Notes: generated from the letters alone by a model not told the origin. Shown: positions 9,806 to 18,806, counted from the first letter of the stretch. The stretch: 64,000 bases of DNA from Parvularculaceae bacterium (GCA_028280115.1 JANQMJ010000017.1:1-64000), one strand, 5' to 3'. Numbers and translations: made by a program.

Positions 9806-10269
9806 CCGCAGCCGCCGCCTGTTCGGGCGGCGGCGCGCCTGTCGCGTGCGGGATAACATTTGTGAGGCCCGCACGGGTCGCTCTACGGTCGCAAGCGTGT
9901 TTAATCGACATCGCGGGCCCGGCATATTCGATCACATGATCCGTTTGCGTTTTATCGAGTGCCTCTAGCAGGAACCGATGCAATGTAATGATCATCGGAA
10001 CCCTGGCCAGACCTTTGCGGTTCCTGTCGCCGCCAAAGTCGATAAGCCTCCCTTTGCCATTGCGCGGAGAGCCTGTCGGGCCCTTGTTCAGTCGTATCGA
10101 AAATGCCCAAAGCAGGCGCGTTCGATAAAGCCGCGCGACGCAAGGATTGCTGAATAAAGATGCAATGTCGGGGCGTATGTCAGCGTTGATCGAATTCGAT
10201 CACCGGTCTAAATTAACCAGCGCGCTAGGCGGGACCTGTGGCGTTTTCGATTTAAGCCCTTGTTTTTAC
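9806..10269. other. 464-nt intergenic stretch with a GC hairpin
   Basis: Between the porin gene and tRNA-Pro no convincing gene is visible. A nine-base-pair hairpin (arms 9811-9819 and 9826-9834) follows the porin stop by 5 nt and may end or protect that transcript. It has no T-tract, so simple intrinsic termination is doubtful. The rest holds only short overlapping frames without homology that I recognise. Confidence 0.5.
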
Positions 10270-10346
10270 TGGTCGGAGTGGCGTGATTTGAACACGCGGC
10301 CCCTGCCTCCCGAAGACAGTGCTCTACCAGGCTGAGCTACACTCCG
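10270..10346 (-). tRNA. tRNA-Pro (CGG)
   Basis: A 77-nt cloverleaf can be read on the minus strand, beginning CGGAGTG and ending CACTCCGACCA, with CCA encoded. The anticodon loop is TTCGGGA, giving anticodon CGG, which reads CCG codons. The acceptor arm (CGGAGTG/CACTCCG), the T arm with GTTCAAATC and the D arm with AGCTCAGCCTGGTAGAGC are all present. Confidence 0.95.
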
Positions 10347-10568
10347 ATGGGCGCCGGATCGTGGGCGCGGGGCGCTTCTAATAGCGGCGCTTTCGCACTC
10401 GCGCAATGGCGCGCAAGGCCAATTGGGACAAGGCGTTCAAGGCGCAGTTTTTGCCCGCCGGACCATTGCAAGGGGGCGGCGAAAGCGTTATCTCCCCGCT
10501 CCCGGCGGCGTCCCAGGCGGCCGTCGCCGATGCGCAATTGGCGCATGATCATCAAGCCTTTGCGCCGT

Positions 10569-10643
10569 TGGGGCGTCGCCAAGTGGTAAGGCATCGGTTT
10601 TTGGTACCGACATTCCCAGGTTCGAATCCTGGCGCCCCAGCCA
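10569..10643 (+). tRNA. tRNA-Gln (TTG)
   Basis: A 75-nt tRNA including CCA. The acceptor arm is TGGGGCG/CGCCCCA, the T-loop is GGTTCGAATCC and the anticodon stem is TCGGT/ACCGA with loop TTTTGGT, giving anticodon TTG for CAA and CAG. It converges on tRNA-Pro with 222 nt between them; that spacer shows no gene. Confidence 0.95.
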
Positions 10644-11051
10644 ACCCGATTAACCAGTTTGTTGTCGAGCCAATGAAATTTTCCGCTCGGTTGGCCCGAT
10701 CAGAGAAAATCCCACTTGGCGCCAATCTTTCATTGCCAGCGGCGAATTGTATTGTTACAAACTAACGCTGGAGCGTGCAGGGGCGGCGGCGAGGACAAAC
10801 AGGTTGCAAGGCGCATCATTCAAGATGGCGCATTTGACTTAGCTGTCAAAACGACGTTTCAATATCAGGGCTGGGCATAGATTTACAGCGCTCTGGGGGG
10901 CGTCAGCAGGGGACAGGAACGGGGTGAAGAAGGTTTCGATTTTCATTCGAAAACAAGAGAATCCGCATCTGTCGCCGGCGCAGCCGCGCGCGGGTTTTTT
11001 CGATTTTGGGTTCGTTCAATCAGCCGTAACAATCCGGTAGGTGAGGCAACT
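10644..11051. promoter_or_regulatory. 408-nt upstream region of the TonB2-like operon
   Basis: This stretch holds no gene that I can support. It must carry the promoter of the operon that begins at 11052. The clearest element is an inverted repeat TTTGAC-TTAGCT-GTCAAA at 10833-10850, about 200 nt ahead of the first start codon, with the shape of a repressor operator. I could not match it to a consensus iron-regulator site. Confidence 0.4.
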
Positions 11052-11816
11052 ATGAAAAAAGCAGCGATTTTGGGATCAGCGGCGGTCATGCTCGCTATAT
11101 GCAGCGCGCCCGCCCAAGCGCAATTCAGGGATGCGCTGGGCGTAAGCCAGCAGACCGCTGACGATACGGCGAGGTCGCAGCAGCGAATTGATCAGCTTGA
11201 TGATCAAACCGCAGCGCTCTTGAACGAATACCGCGCCAATTTGAAACAGCTTGATGCGGCGCGGCGCTACAACGCATCGCTCAATCGGAATATTGACGCG
11301 CAGGAGGCCGAAATCGAACGGCTGCGCGAAGATATTGAGAATGTCGAAGGTCTGCAGCGCGCGATGCAGCCGTTGATGGAAGACATGGTCGAAAGGTTCG
11401 GCCAGATCGTCAACGCGGACATTCCCTTCCTGGTCGCCGAACGCGCCGACCGCGCGGCGCGTCTCCAGGGCGTGCTTGACGATCCGAACAGATCCGCGGC
11501 CCAGCGCTACCGGCTGATCGTCGAGGGTTATCAGATCGAAAACGAATATGGCCGCACCATCGGCGCCTATGACGGCAAGATCGGCGAAGGCGAAGACCAA
11601 CTGACCGGCGAATTCCTCCGTGTCGGACGCATCGCGCTGATCTTCAAGACGCCGGACGATTCGGTATTGAGAGTGTACGACAAGTCGGTTGGCGACTTCG
11701 TCAACCTAGACCGCGGCTATCTGCAGGACGTGAAATTCGGCCTTCGGATGGCGAAAGAACAAACCGCCCCAGACATTTTCTTCGTACCGGTCAAGCCGCC
11801 GGTCGCGGCTGAATAA
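11052..11816 (+). CDS. DUF3450 family periplasmic protein of a TonB2-type operon
   Basis: 254 residues with a signal peptide (MKKAAILGSAAVMLAICSA, cleavage after AQA). It has a long heptad-like coiled coil over about residues 40-125 and a small C-terminal domain with NEYGRTIGAYDGKI and RVGRIALIFKTPD, as in DUF3450 proteins. In vibrios a DUF3450 protein precedes ttpC-exbB2-exbD2-tonB2, and the same order is seen here. The role is probably as a periplasmic accessory of the energising complex, possibly contacting the TtpC periplasmic arm; this is inference from context. The ATG has a GGTGAGG site upstream, and the next gene follows 27 nt after the stop. Confidence 0.85.
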   Translation: MKKAAILGSAAVMLAICSAPAQAQFRDALGVSQQTADDTARSQQRIDQLDDQTAALLNEYRANLKQLDAARRYNASLNRNIDAQEAEIERLREDIENVEGLQRAMQPLMEDMVERFGQIVNADIPFLVAERADRAARLQGVLDDPNRSAAQRYRLIVEGYQIENEYGRTIGAYDGKIGEGEDQLTGEFLRVGRIALIFKTPDDSVLRVYDKSVGDFVNLDRGYLQDVKFGLRMAKEQTAPDIFFVPVKPPVAAE

Positions 11817-11843
11817 CGGCAATTTGGCGAAGGGATGATTGTC

Positions 11844-13223
11844 ATGAGACTCTTCAAACTTGCAGGACTTTCTCTGTTCGCTGGCGCGGCTGCGCTGATT
11901 GCGGACTTTTCGAACGGCGCGTTGACCGCCGGCGCGCTGGCGCAAACGCCGGTCACGCTCGATCAGGTGCTTCAGGCGGTGCGCACCGAACGCACCCAGG
12001 TCACCGCGGAAAACCGCCAGCGCGAGCAGGAGTTCCTGCAGCGGCGCAATCAGCAGCAGGCCGAGCTCAACCGCGTTCGCGCGCAGGTCGCCGCCGCGGA
12101 AGCGGAATCGACGCGCCTCGAGGGCGTGATGGAGGCCAATCAGGACATCATCGCCGATCTCGACGCGGAACTCGCTTCCAAGCAGGGCGAGTTCCAGGAA
12201 CTGTTCGGCGCGGCGCGCTCCGCAGCGGCCGATCTTAACGCCCAGGTCGGCTCGTCGATCATTTCGACCGAATATCCCGGCCGCGGTCCGGGCCTGCAGG
12301 AACTGGCGCAAACGGAAAAGCTGCCCACCGAAGCGCAGTTGCGCGATCTGTGGGACGCCATGATCCAGGAAATCGCCGAACAGGCGAAGACCTCGACCTA
12401 TGATGCGCCGGTCATCCGGGCGGACGGGCAGGCCGCGCAAGAGAGAGTGACCCGCATCGGTCCGTTCGTGATCTTTTCGGGCGGCAGATATCTGACCTAT
12501 TCGGGCGGCGCGCTGCAATTCCTCGCGCGGCAGCCCCCGGGCGACGTCACCGCCGCGGCCAGCCGCGTCGAACGGGCGACCGGGGACGGCTTCGTGAAAG
12601 GCGCGATCGACCCGTCGCTGGGCACGCTGCTTGACCTGAGCGTTCAGGCGCCGACGCTGCGCGAACGCATCGATCAGGGCGGCGAGGTCGGTTATACGAT
12701 TATCGTTGCGGCGCTGCTCGCCATGCTGCTCGGCGTTTACAAATGGGTGACGCTGTCCATGACGGCGGGCGCCGTGCGCTCGCAGATGCGGCGCAAGAAG
12801 CCGTCGAAAGCCAACCCGCTCGGCCGGGTCATGCTGGCCTATGAAGGCGCCTCGTCCGGCGATGTGGAAGCCGTCGCGCTCAAGCTCGACGACGCCGTTC
12901 TCAAGGAAGTGCCGCGGCTTGAAGGCGGGCTCAACCTGGTCAAGGTGGTCGCCGCCGTGGCCCCGCTGCTCGGGCTGTTGGGCACGGTCGTCGGCATGAT
13001 CCAAACCTTCCAGGCGATCACGCTGTTCGGCACCGGCGACCCGCAGATCATGGCCTCGGGCATCTCGAAAGCGCTGGTCACGACCGTACTAGGTCTGGTC
13101 TCGGCGATCCCGCTCTTGCTGTTGCATGCTTTTGCTTCGGGCGCGTCCAAGCGCGTGACGCAAATTCTCGAAGAGCAAGCGGCCGGCATTATCGCCGAAC
13201 ATGCGGAAGGCAGCCGGCGTTAA
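11844..13223 (+). CDS. TtpC-like MotA/TolQ/ExbB proton channel protein with periplasmic arm
   Basis: 459 residues from the ATG at 11844. That start has a GAAGGG site 9 nt upstream, whereas the ATG at 11835 touches it. A signal or anchor helix is followed by a periplasmic coiled coil (about residues 25-120) and a globular part. The C-terminal third is an ExbB-like channel: one membrane segment near 285, then the conserved LLGLLGTVVGMIQTF motif and a last segment ALVTTVLGLVSAIPLLL. This architecture matches TtpC, which is required for the Vibrio TonB2 system. It probably joins the ExbB-ExbD complex that couples proton motive force to TonB. Confidence 0.87.
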   Translation: MRLFKLAGLSLFAGAAALIADFSNGALTAGALAQTPVTLDQVLQAVRTERTQVTAENRQREQEFLQRRNQQQAELNRVRAQVAAAEAESTRLEGVMEANQDIIADLDAELASKQGEFQELFGAARSAAADLNAQVGSSIISTEYPGRGPGLQELAQTEKLPTEAQLRDLWDAMIQEIAEQAKTSTYDAPVIRADGQAAQERVTRIGPFVIFSGGRYLTYSGGALQFLARQPPGDVTAAASRVERATGDGFVKGAIDPSLGTLLDLSVQAPTLRERIDQGGEVGYTIIVAALLAMLLGVYKWVTLSMTAGAVRSQMRRKKPSKANPLGRVMLAYEGASSGDVEAVALKLDDAVLKEVPRLEGGLNLVKVVAAVAPLLGLLGTVVGMIQTFQAITLFGTGDPQIMASGISKALVTTVLGLVSAIPLLLLHAFASGASKRVTQILEEQAAGIIAEHAEGSRR

Positions 13224-13253
13224 ACGCCGCGATCAAAAAGGGACCCTCGAGAT

Positions 13254-13781
13254 ATGCTCGAGCTATTCGCCATCGGCGCTGATGCACTGCGGGACTTCCT
13301 GAACGCCGGCGGTCAGGTGGTGCAGATCATCATGTTCACGACTTTCGTGATGTGGGCGCTCATCGTCGAGCGGCTGATCTATTGGTCGAGCGCCCACGCT
13401 TCGGTGGCCAAGCGCGCCCAGCGCGCCTGGGCGGCGCGCAGCGACCACAAGTCCTGGTACGCCCATGCGATCCGCGACCGACTGATCTCCGAGACGATGC
13501 AAGAGGCGTCTCGCTTTAACGGTGTGATCCACGCGCTGGTCGCGGTGACGCCGCTATTGGGTCTTTTGGGGACGGTCACGGGCATGGTCTTGGTGTTCGA
13601 CGTCATGGCGGTGACCGGTTCGTCCAATGCGCGCCTGATGGCGGCGGGCATTTCGAAAGCGACCATTCCGACCATGGCCGGCCTGGTGGCGTCGTTGTCG
13701 GGGTTGATTTTCATCAACGCTTTCGACCGAAACGTACAAAAAGCGTCGCGCGAAGTTTCCAGCGCGCTGTCGATCGAGTAG
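13254..13781 (+). CDS. exbB: ExbB-type proton channel subunit
   Basis: 175 residues, MotA/TolQ/ExbB family, three membrane segments: about 20-45, 85-110 and 125-150. The signature VTPLLGLLGTVTGMVLVF and the third-helix AGISKATIPTMAGLVASL are conserved. It lies 30 nt after the TtpC-like gene and 4 nt before the first exbD. It forms the pentameric proton-conducting scaffold for ExbD and TonB in the inner membrane. Confidence 0.92.
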   Translation: MLELFAIGADALRDFLNAGGQVVQIIMFTTFVMWALIVERLIYWSSAHASVAKRAQRAWAARSDHKSWYAHAIRDRLISETMQEASRFNGVIHALVAVTPLLGLLGTVTGMVLVFDVMAVTGSSNARLMAAGISKATIPTMAGLVASLSGLIFINAFDRNVQKASREVSSALSIE

Positions 13782-13785
13782 CGCT

Positions 13786-14205
13786 ATGAGAAAAAAATCA
13801 AGCCAGGGCGGCGAAGACGCGGCGGTCAACGTCACGCCGCTGCTCGACATCGTCTTCATCATGCTGATCTTCTTCATCGTGACGGCGACCTTTCTGCGCG
13901 AGAAGGGTTTTGCGGTGCAGACGCCGCAGGACACGGAGGACGATGAACTCGTCGCGCCGCCGCCGGCCCTGCTTTTATCGATCCAGGAAGACGGGTTCGT
14001 GCGGGTCAACAACATTCGCACGATCGATCCCGGCTCGGTCGAGCCGGTGGTGCAGGAATTTATCGCGCGCGAACCGCGCGGAGTCATCCTGGTCAGCGCC
14101 GCGCCCGATTCGAAAGCTGGCGTTGCGGTGCAGGTGATGGACCAGTCGCGATCCGGCTGCAGCCGCCAATGTCCGGTGACGTTGACGCTGCAAAAAGAGC
14201 AATAG
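13786..14205 (+). CDS. exbD: ExbD-type subunit (first copy, unusual C-terminus)
   Basis: 139 residues with the ExbD signature NVTPLLDIVFIMLIFFIVTA, in which the membrane-buried Asp binds the proton, followed by a periplasmic domain. The last ~20 residues are unlike ExbD: after VMDQSR the frame reads GCSRQCP and then VTLTLQKEQ. In the +1 frame the same bases read DPAAAANV, which is what the family normally has at this place, so two compensating indels may have scrambled a short patch. It may still be functional. A second exbD follows 54 nt downstream; two ExbD copies are common in this type of operon. Confidence 0.85.
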   Translation: MRKKSSQGGEDAAVNVTPLLDIVFIMLIFFIVTATFLREKGFAVQTPQDTEDDELVAPPPALLLSIQEDGFVRVNNIRTIDPGSVEPVVQEFIAREPRGVILVSAAPDSKAGVAVQVMDQSRSGCSRQCPVTLTLQKEQ

Positions 14206-14259
14206 GCGGGCGCGCGATCATGCGCGGCAAGTGTTTTATGAAGGCATAGCGAACCGATC

Positions 14260-14667
14260 ATGGCCAGACGAAACCCAATTCATCAGGACAACGCTGAAGA
14301 GGACGTCAATGTCACGCCCTTGCTCGACATCGTCTTCATTATGCTGATCTTCTTCATCGTGACTTCGACCTTCGTCAAAGAGCCGGGCGTTGAGGTCGAG
14401 CGGCCGGAGGCGGTGACCTGGGATGAGCAGCGTCTGGCGAAAATCATCGTCGCCATCTCCGCCACGGATGAAATCTGGATCAACAAAAAGCAGGTCGGCC
14501 TCGCGGAGGTTCGGACGGAGGTTGAGAAGCTCCATGTGGAAAATCCGAGGGGCACGGCCGTCGTACAGGCGGACGTAGGGGCGAAATCGCGTCTGTTGGT
14601 TGAGGTGCTCAACCAAATCCGCGACGCCGGGATCTCCGAAGTCGCTGTCTCGACGCTGGAAGCCTGA
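14260..14667 (+). CDS. exbD: ExbD-type subunit (second copy)
   Basis: 135 residues. The N-terminal segment NVTPLLDIVFIMLIFFIVTS carries the proton-binding Asp, and the periplasmic domain ends in NQIRDAGISEVAVSTLEA, the regular ExbD ending. It shares the membrane segment almost exactly with the first copy, but the periplasmic parts differ, so the two may make a mixed ExbD dimer in the ExbB pentamer. The stop lies 11 nt before tonB. Confidence 0.9.
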   Translation: MARRNPIHQDNAEEDVNVTPLLDIVFIMLIFFIVTSTFVKEPGVEVERPEAVTWDEQRLAKIIVAISATDEIWINKKQVGLAEVRTEVEKLHVENPRGTAVVQADVGAKSRLLVEVLNQIRDAGISEVAVSTLEA

Positions 14668-14678
14668 GGAGAACGGTT

Positions 14679-15281
14679 ATGGGATCGGCATTTCGCTTGA
14701 TCGTCGGCGTTCCCGGCGCGGCGCTCATCACCGGGGTCTTGTTTTTGTTCATGTCGGCCATGATCGCCAATCGGGACCTCGACCTCGACGAGGCTTCCTC
14801 GGTGAACATCAACGTCACCGCGCAGATCGAAGACACCGATCTTTCCTCCCAGCGCAAGGAATTCCAGCGGCCCACGCTTGATGCGCCGCCGCCGCCGCCG
14901 CCGGCGGTCAACGACCCGTCGAACCGGCCGGCGCTGGACGGCGTGCGCGCGCAGGTCCCGACGATCAACGCCAATCTGAGCATCGGCAGCGGCTTCAATC
15001 CGGACCGCGACGCCCAGCCGCTGGTCCGCATTCCGCCGCAATATCCCGATCGCTGCCAGGGCCGCGCTGGCGAGAGCGAGAATGTCGTTTTGCAATTCGA
15101 CGTGACGCCGGACGGTCAGACTACGAACATTCAGGTCATCGACACCACCAACAGTTGCTTCAACGGCGCCGCCGTCCGATCGGTCCAGCGCTGGAAGTAT
15201 CAGCCGAAAATCGTCGACAACCAGGCGCAATGGCGCCGCGGCGTTGTCACGCAAATCACGTTTAACCTTGCCGAAGAGTGA
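14679..15281 (+). CDS. tonB: TonB-type energy transducer
   Basis: 200 residues, short as in TonB2 proteins. There is a single N-terminal membrane helix (about 5-28), a linker with a proline run (APPPPPPAV near residue 70) and a C-terminal TonB domain: PPQYPDRCQGRAGESENVV, a VTPDG turn and RSVQRWKYQPKIVD. Two cysteines (YPDRC and NSC) could form a periplasmic disulfide. The ribosome site GAGGAGAACGGTT precedes the ATG. It should energise TonB-dependent receptors; one such receptor lies at 32195, but a link is not shown. Confidence 0.9.
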   Translation: MGSAFRLIVGVPGAALITGVLFLFMSAMIANRDLDLDEASSVNINVTAQIEDTDLSSQRKEFQRPTLDAPPPPPPAVNDPSNRPALDGVRAQVPTINANLSIGSGFNPDRDAQPLVRIPPQYPDRCQGRAGESENVVLQFDVTPDGQTTNIQVIDTTNSCFNGAAVRSVQRWKYQPKIVDNQAQWRRGVVTQITFNLAEE

Positions 15282-15342
15282 GCCTTCTGACGCCCAACAA
15301 GCCGCAGCCGTCCAAGCGAATGTTTAATTAATAGGCGACGAC

Positions 15343-16848
15343 ATGACGAAAATGCGCTGGAACAAGTTGAAAGTCTTTTGCGCCGCCGCCGCTCTGGCGA
15401 TGGCGGGCGTCGCCGCGCCGGCGCCGGCGATCGCGCAAGTTCAATGCGACGATGAAGGAGGCGGGCCCTCGAAGACGCTCAATCCGCGCATCGCAACGGT
15501 GCTGCAGGAAGTTTTCGACATGATGCAGGCCGAGCAGTATCAGGAAGCGCTCGCCAGGCTCAATGAACTGATCGCCAATCGCGGCGGTTCCATGGCGGCG
15601 TTCGACCGGGCCACGTCCTATGAACTGCGCGGCTCGGTCAAGGCCAGCCTTGAGGATTTTCGCGGCGCCCAGCGCGATTTTCAGACCGCGCTCGATCTCA
15701 ACCAGCTGCCGGCGGCGCGTAACAACCAGCTTCGCTATTTCATCGCGCAAATTCACTTCCAGCTTGAGGATTTTCAGTCCGCCATCCGCGGCCTGAATGC
15801 GTGGATTGAACGGGCGCGCGCCTGCGACCAGCCGGTCGACGCAAATGCGTATTACCTGCTTGCAGCGGCCTATATTCAGGCCCAGCCGCCCAATTTCCGC
15901 GCCGCCCTGCGTCCCGCCGAGCAGGCCAAAGCCGCGTCCACAGAGCCGCGTAAAAGCCATTACGATCTGTTGAACCTGATCTATTCAGAACTCGATGACG
16001 TCAATAAGCGCATTCCGCTGCTCGAGGAGATGGTCAATCTCTGGCCCGGCGACAAAGGGTACTGGACGCAATTGTCCGGCGCCTACAACATTACGGGACG
16101 CGATAAGGATGCGTTCGCCGTGCTTGAAGTGGCCTATCGGGCGGGCCTTTTGACGAGCGAAAGCGAGATGAAGACGCTGATCCAGTATTACTCGTTCTTC
16201 AACAATCCTTTTCGCGGCGCCAAACTGATGGAACGCGAAATGAACGCCGGCACGATCAAGCGCACGCAGGACAATCTCGTGCTGCTCTCCCAGCTGTGGA
16301 GCCAGGCGCGAGAACATAAAAGATCCATTCCGATCCTGCGCGAGGCGGCCGGCCAGTCGTCGACCGGCAAGCTGTCCTACCAGCTCGGCATGGTGCTTCT
16401 GGCGGACGAGCAATATGCTCCGTCCGCGCGCGCGCTTGAGTCCGCGCTCAACAAGGGCGGCATGACCCGCAAGGATACGGGCGACGCCTGGTTGCTGCTG
16501 GGCACGGCGCGGTTCAGTCAGGCCGGCCCGGAGGACACCGAGGTTTGGGCGAGCGCGCGGCGGGCGTTCGTCAACGCCCAGCGCTATGAAGGCGCGCGCC
16601 GCCGGGCCACCGAATGGATCGCCTATATCGATGCGGTTGCGGACACCTATAGGCGGGCGAAGGAGCTCGAAAGACGGCAGGAGATCGAACGCTGCCAGGC
16701 CGACATTGAGCGCATTGAAACCCAGCGGCGCATCCGCGAACTGCGGGTCCAGCCGGCAACGGCCGAGGAACTCGCCCAGGAACAAGAAATCATCGACCGA
16801 TGCGCGCCTTTCATAGAAGAAGGCATCGTCGCCGCGCCGTCGGGCTAG
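15343..16848 (+). CDS. TPR-repeat periplasmic protein of the TonB2-type operon
   Basis: 501 residues with a signal peptide (cleavage after PAIA). Helical tetratricopeptide-like repeats fill about residues 40-430, for example EVFDMMQAEQYQEALARLN and FRGAQRDFQTALDLNQ. A charged tail with ELERRQEIERCQADIERIE follows. A TPR gene closes the TonB2 operon in vibrios too, so an accessory or outer-membrane-facing role is inferred. An intrinsic terminator begins 46 nt after the stop, marking the operon end. Confidence 0.85.
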   Translation: MTKMRWNKLKVFCAAAALAMAGVAAPAPAIAQVQCDDEGGGPSKTLNPRIATVLQEVFDMMQAEQYQEALARLNELIANRGGSMAAFDRATSYELRGSVKASLEDFRGAQRDFQTALDLNQLPAARNNQLRYFIAQIHFQLEDFQSAIRGLNAWIERARACDQPVDANAYYLLAAAYIQAQPPNFRAALRPAEQAKAASTEPRKSHYDLLNLIYSELDDVNKRIPLLEEMVNLWPGDKGYWTQLSGAYNITGRDKDAFAVLEVAYRAGLLTSESEMKTLIQYYSFFNNPFRGAKLMEREMNAGTIKRTQDNLVLLSQLWSQAREHKRSIPILREAAGQSSTGKLSYQLGMVLLADEQYAPSARALESALNKGGMTRKDTGDAWLLLGTARFSQAGPEDTEVWASARRAFVNAQRYEGARRRATEWIAYIDAVADTYRRAKELERRQEIERCQADIERIETQRRIRELRVQPATAEELAQEQEIIDRCAPFIEEGIVAAPSG

Positions 16849-16893
16849 CGCAAGCCAACCGACGGCGCGTTATCGCGCATGACCAAGATCAAT

Positions 16894-16923
16894 AAAAAGG
16901 CGGCCCGTCGGGCCGCCTTTTTT
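16894..16923 (+). terminator. intrinsic terminator of the TonB2-like operon
   Basis: A near-perfect hairpin, AAAAAGGCGGCCC-GTC-GGGCCGCCTTTTTT, with nine or more GC-rich pairs, a short loop and a six-T tail. It lies 46 nt after the TPR gene stop, with the right polarity. Confidence 0.92.
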
Positions 16924-16973
16924 GCCTATAGCTTCGGGCGATTAATCAGCGATCAAAAACTCTCAATCTGTTT

Positions 16974-17042
16974 TTCCGGCGAAAGCCGGAATCCAGCAAA
17001 CATGATGATGTCGGGCGAAGCCCGTCTTTTTTCTTTTACTGG
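16974..17042. repeat. dispersed palindromic element, copy 1
   Basis: About 69 nt: an arm pair TTCCGGCGAAAGCCGGAA, then TCCAGCA, a variable middle, a GGGCGAAGCCC hairpin followed by a T-rich tail, and CTGG. The same order of parts, with the same GGGCGAAGCCCGTCTTTTT core, recurs at 56416-56486. It is probably a REP-like, non-autonomous repeat. Confidence 0.7.
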
Positions 17043-17156
17043 ACCCCGTTGACGGTTCCCTTCCGTCAACTTCGTCGGGGAAATCGGCTAGCATAGCTTG
17101 GTGATTGAGATGAACGCCCGGCGCTCTTAACCAGCCGGCTTTACGCTAACCGCGCG

Positions 17157-17456
17157 TTAATAATCCCTGCGCTCGCCCAAAATCCGCCCGCCGTCATTGG
17201 CCTTGGCCGTGCGGTTGGCGCATTCCAGATAGCCCTGGCGCCAGCCGGCGCGATATGCGTCGTCATTCTTGAAGGCGTAAGCGTCGCGCGCCTTTTTGGT
17301 TGAAAAACTCTTATCTTCCTCGGTCGCCGTCAGGCAGCCGTCGCCATAGCCCACATGAAAACTCGGCATTTCGCGCAGTTCCTGCAGGCGCGCATCCATG
17401 GCGCAGCCGGTCAGCAGCGTCGCGCCCAGGGCGGCGAAAATCTTCGCGGTTTTCAC
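17157..17456 (-). CDS. small lipoprotein, unknown function
   Basis: 99 residues beginning at GTG with a GGAG site 9 nt upstream. The N-terminus is a lipoprotein signal with lipobox LLTGC, so Cys18 would be acylated. The mature part has GYGDGCLTA, a KNDDAYRAGWRQGYLEC stretch and two further cysteines that may pair. Similar GY-GC/GW-GY-C lipoproteins occur in alphaproteobacteria, but I know of no function. Confidence 0.8.
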   Translation of the reverse strand: MKTAKIFAALGATLLTGCAMDARLQELREMPSFHVGYGDGCLTATEEDKSFSTKKARDAYAFKNDDAYRAGWRQGYLECANRTAKANDGGRILGERRDY

Positions 17457-17603
17457 GGGACGGGGCTCCTTTTCGGCGTTTCAGGGCGAGCATAGCAAAG
17501 CCCGCGGCCGCGGTCTTGGAAAACCCGCCAGAAAAGTGAAATCCCCCGTTAACGGTGTTCTGGTTACAACGATCTTTCAGCGACAGTGCGGAAAAACGCG
17601 GAA

Positions 17604-18806
17604 ATGGCTGAATTCGAAGGGGCCACGGGCGCGTCGCCGGCGCCGGACGCCGAGACGATGCTCACACCGATCACCAAGATCGGCATAACCCCGCGCGCGC
17701 AGCTGGTGCGCAAGCTTTCCGATATCGTGGTCCTGCCGACCGGCCGATTATCGGCCAATGAGCGCTCGCTGGTGGCCGACATTTTGTTGCAGGTGATCGA
17801 TAAGGTCGAGATTGATCTGCGCGTGGAAGTCGCCGCCCGGGTGGCGCGCGTGGCCGAATGCCCGCCGGCGCTGGTGCGGATGCTGGTGCTCGACGAGCCG
17901 GAAGTGGCTGAAAAAATTCTCCTCGGTGCGGAACTCGTGCCTGAGGCGCTGCTTATCGAGGCCGCCCATGAAGGCGGCATGGCCCATCGCCTGATGATCG
18001 CCCAGCGCATCGATCTTTCGGCCGCGGTCGCCGACGCGCTGCTGCAATATGACGAACTGGAAGTCGCCAAAGCCGTGCTGCGGCGCGACGACTGCACGAT
18101 CTCGCCGAACGCGATCAACAAGCTCGTGGCGGACAGCGCCACCAAGGAAGATTTGTGCGCGCTGCTGCTGCGCCGGCGCGAACTCGAACCCGCGCATGGA
18201 TTCATCATGTTCTGGTGGGTCGATGCAGAACGTCGCCGGCGCATCCTGTCACGCTTTGCGCTCGACCGGCGCGTTCTGCAGGACTCGCTCGCCGACCTGT
18301 ACCCCAAGGTGTTCCGCACGCACGATCCCGATCCCTTCGTTAAGGACATTTTGATCCTCGCCGAACGTCGCCACCGTCCGCGCGGCGTCAACGGCGAACC
18401 GGTGGACATGGACGTGGTTTTGCGCACGCTCGGCGCTGCGCGGCGCTATCCCGCGCAGGAGATCGTCGACGCGGTCGGCATGATCGCCGGCGTCAGCCGG
18501 GAACTCGCGGCGCGCATCCTGCGCGATCCCGGCGGCGAGCCTTTTGCGATCATGTGCAAGAGCCTGGGCATTCCGCGCGATCAGTTTTACGGCTTTTTTC
18601 AGGAGGAAGGCGACGCGGGCGACAACTCGCCCGAGCGCGCCGAATATCTCTTGACCGTTTTCGATTCCATGGCGCGCGATTTCGCCCGCGCGATAATGCG
18701 TTACTGGGACTGGGACGGTAATCCGCGCATCGCTTACATCACGCGCCTGCTCGGCCTCGGCGACGACGCCGATCAGGACATCTCCAGCGCCTTAAATCTC
18801 GCTTAA
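17604..18806 (+). CDS. DUF2336 domain-containing protein (first copy)
   Basis: 400 residues from the ATG at 17604; an in-frame GTG at 17586 has no ribosome site. The region LVRKLSDIVVLPTGRLSANER and the following helical repeats (VAARVARV, PPALVRMLVLDEPEVAEKIL) match DUF2336, an all-helical HEAT-like fold found mainly in alphaproteobacteria. The C-terminal part with GGEPFAIMCKSLGIPRDQFY and a late RYWDWDGNPRIAYITRLL segment is also family-like. Soluble; no catalytic motif. A distant paralog lies at 39770-40915. Function unknown. Confidence 0.85.
   Translation: MAEFEGATGASPAPDAETMLTPITKIGITPRAQLVRKLSDIVVLPTGRLSANERSLVADILLQVIDKVEIDLRVEVAARVARVAECPPALVRMLVLDEPEVAEKILLGAELVPEALLIEAAHEGGMAHRLMIAQRIDLSAAVADALLQYDELEVAKAVLRRDDCTISPNAINKLVADSATKEDLCALLLRRRELEPAHGFIMFWWVDAERRRRILSRFALDRRVLQDSLADLYPKVFRTHDPDPFVKDILILAERRHRPRGVNGEPVDMDVVLRTLGAARRYPAQEIVDAVGMIAGVSRELAARILRDPGGEPFAIMCKSLGIPRDQFYGFFQEEGDAGDNSPERAEYLLTVFDSMARDFARAIMRYWDWDGNPRIAYITRLLGLGDDADQDISSALNLA

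Larger units (their letters stand above)
16849..17156. other. 308-nt intergenic stretch with terminator and dispersed repeat
   Basis: Besides the terminator at 16894-16923 and the dispersed palindromic element at 16974-17042, nothing coding is seen. A short AT-rich part and a GTTAATAATCC near the end of the lipoprotein gene complete the gap. Confidence 0.6.

Noticed and set aside
10147..10765. Short open frames running through tRNA-Pro and tRNA-Gln
   Set aside because: They translate tRNA sequence (for example WSEWRDLNTRPLP), a known annotation artefact.
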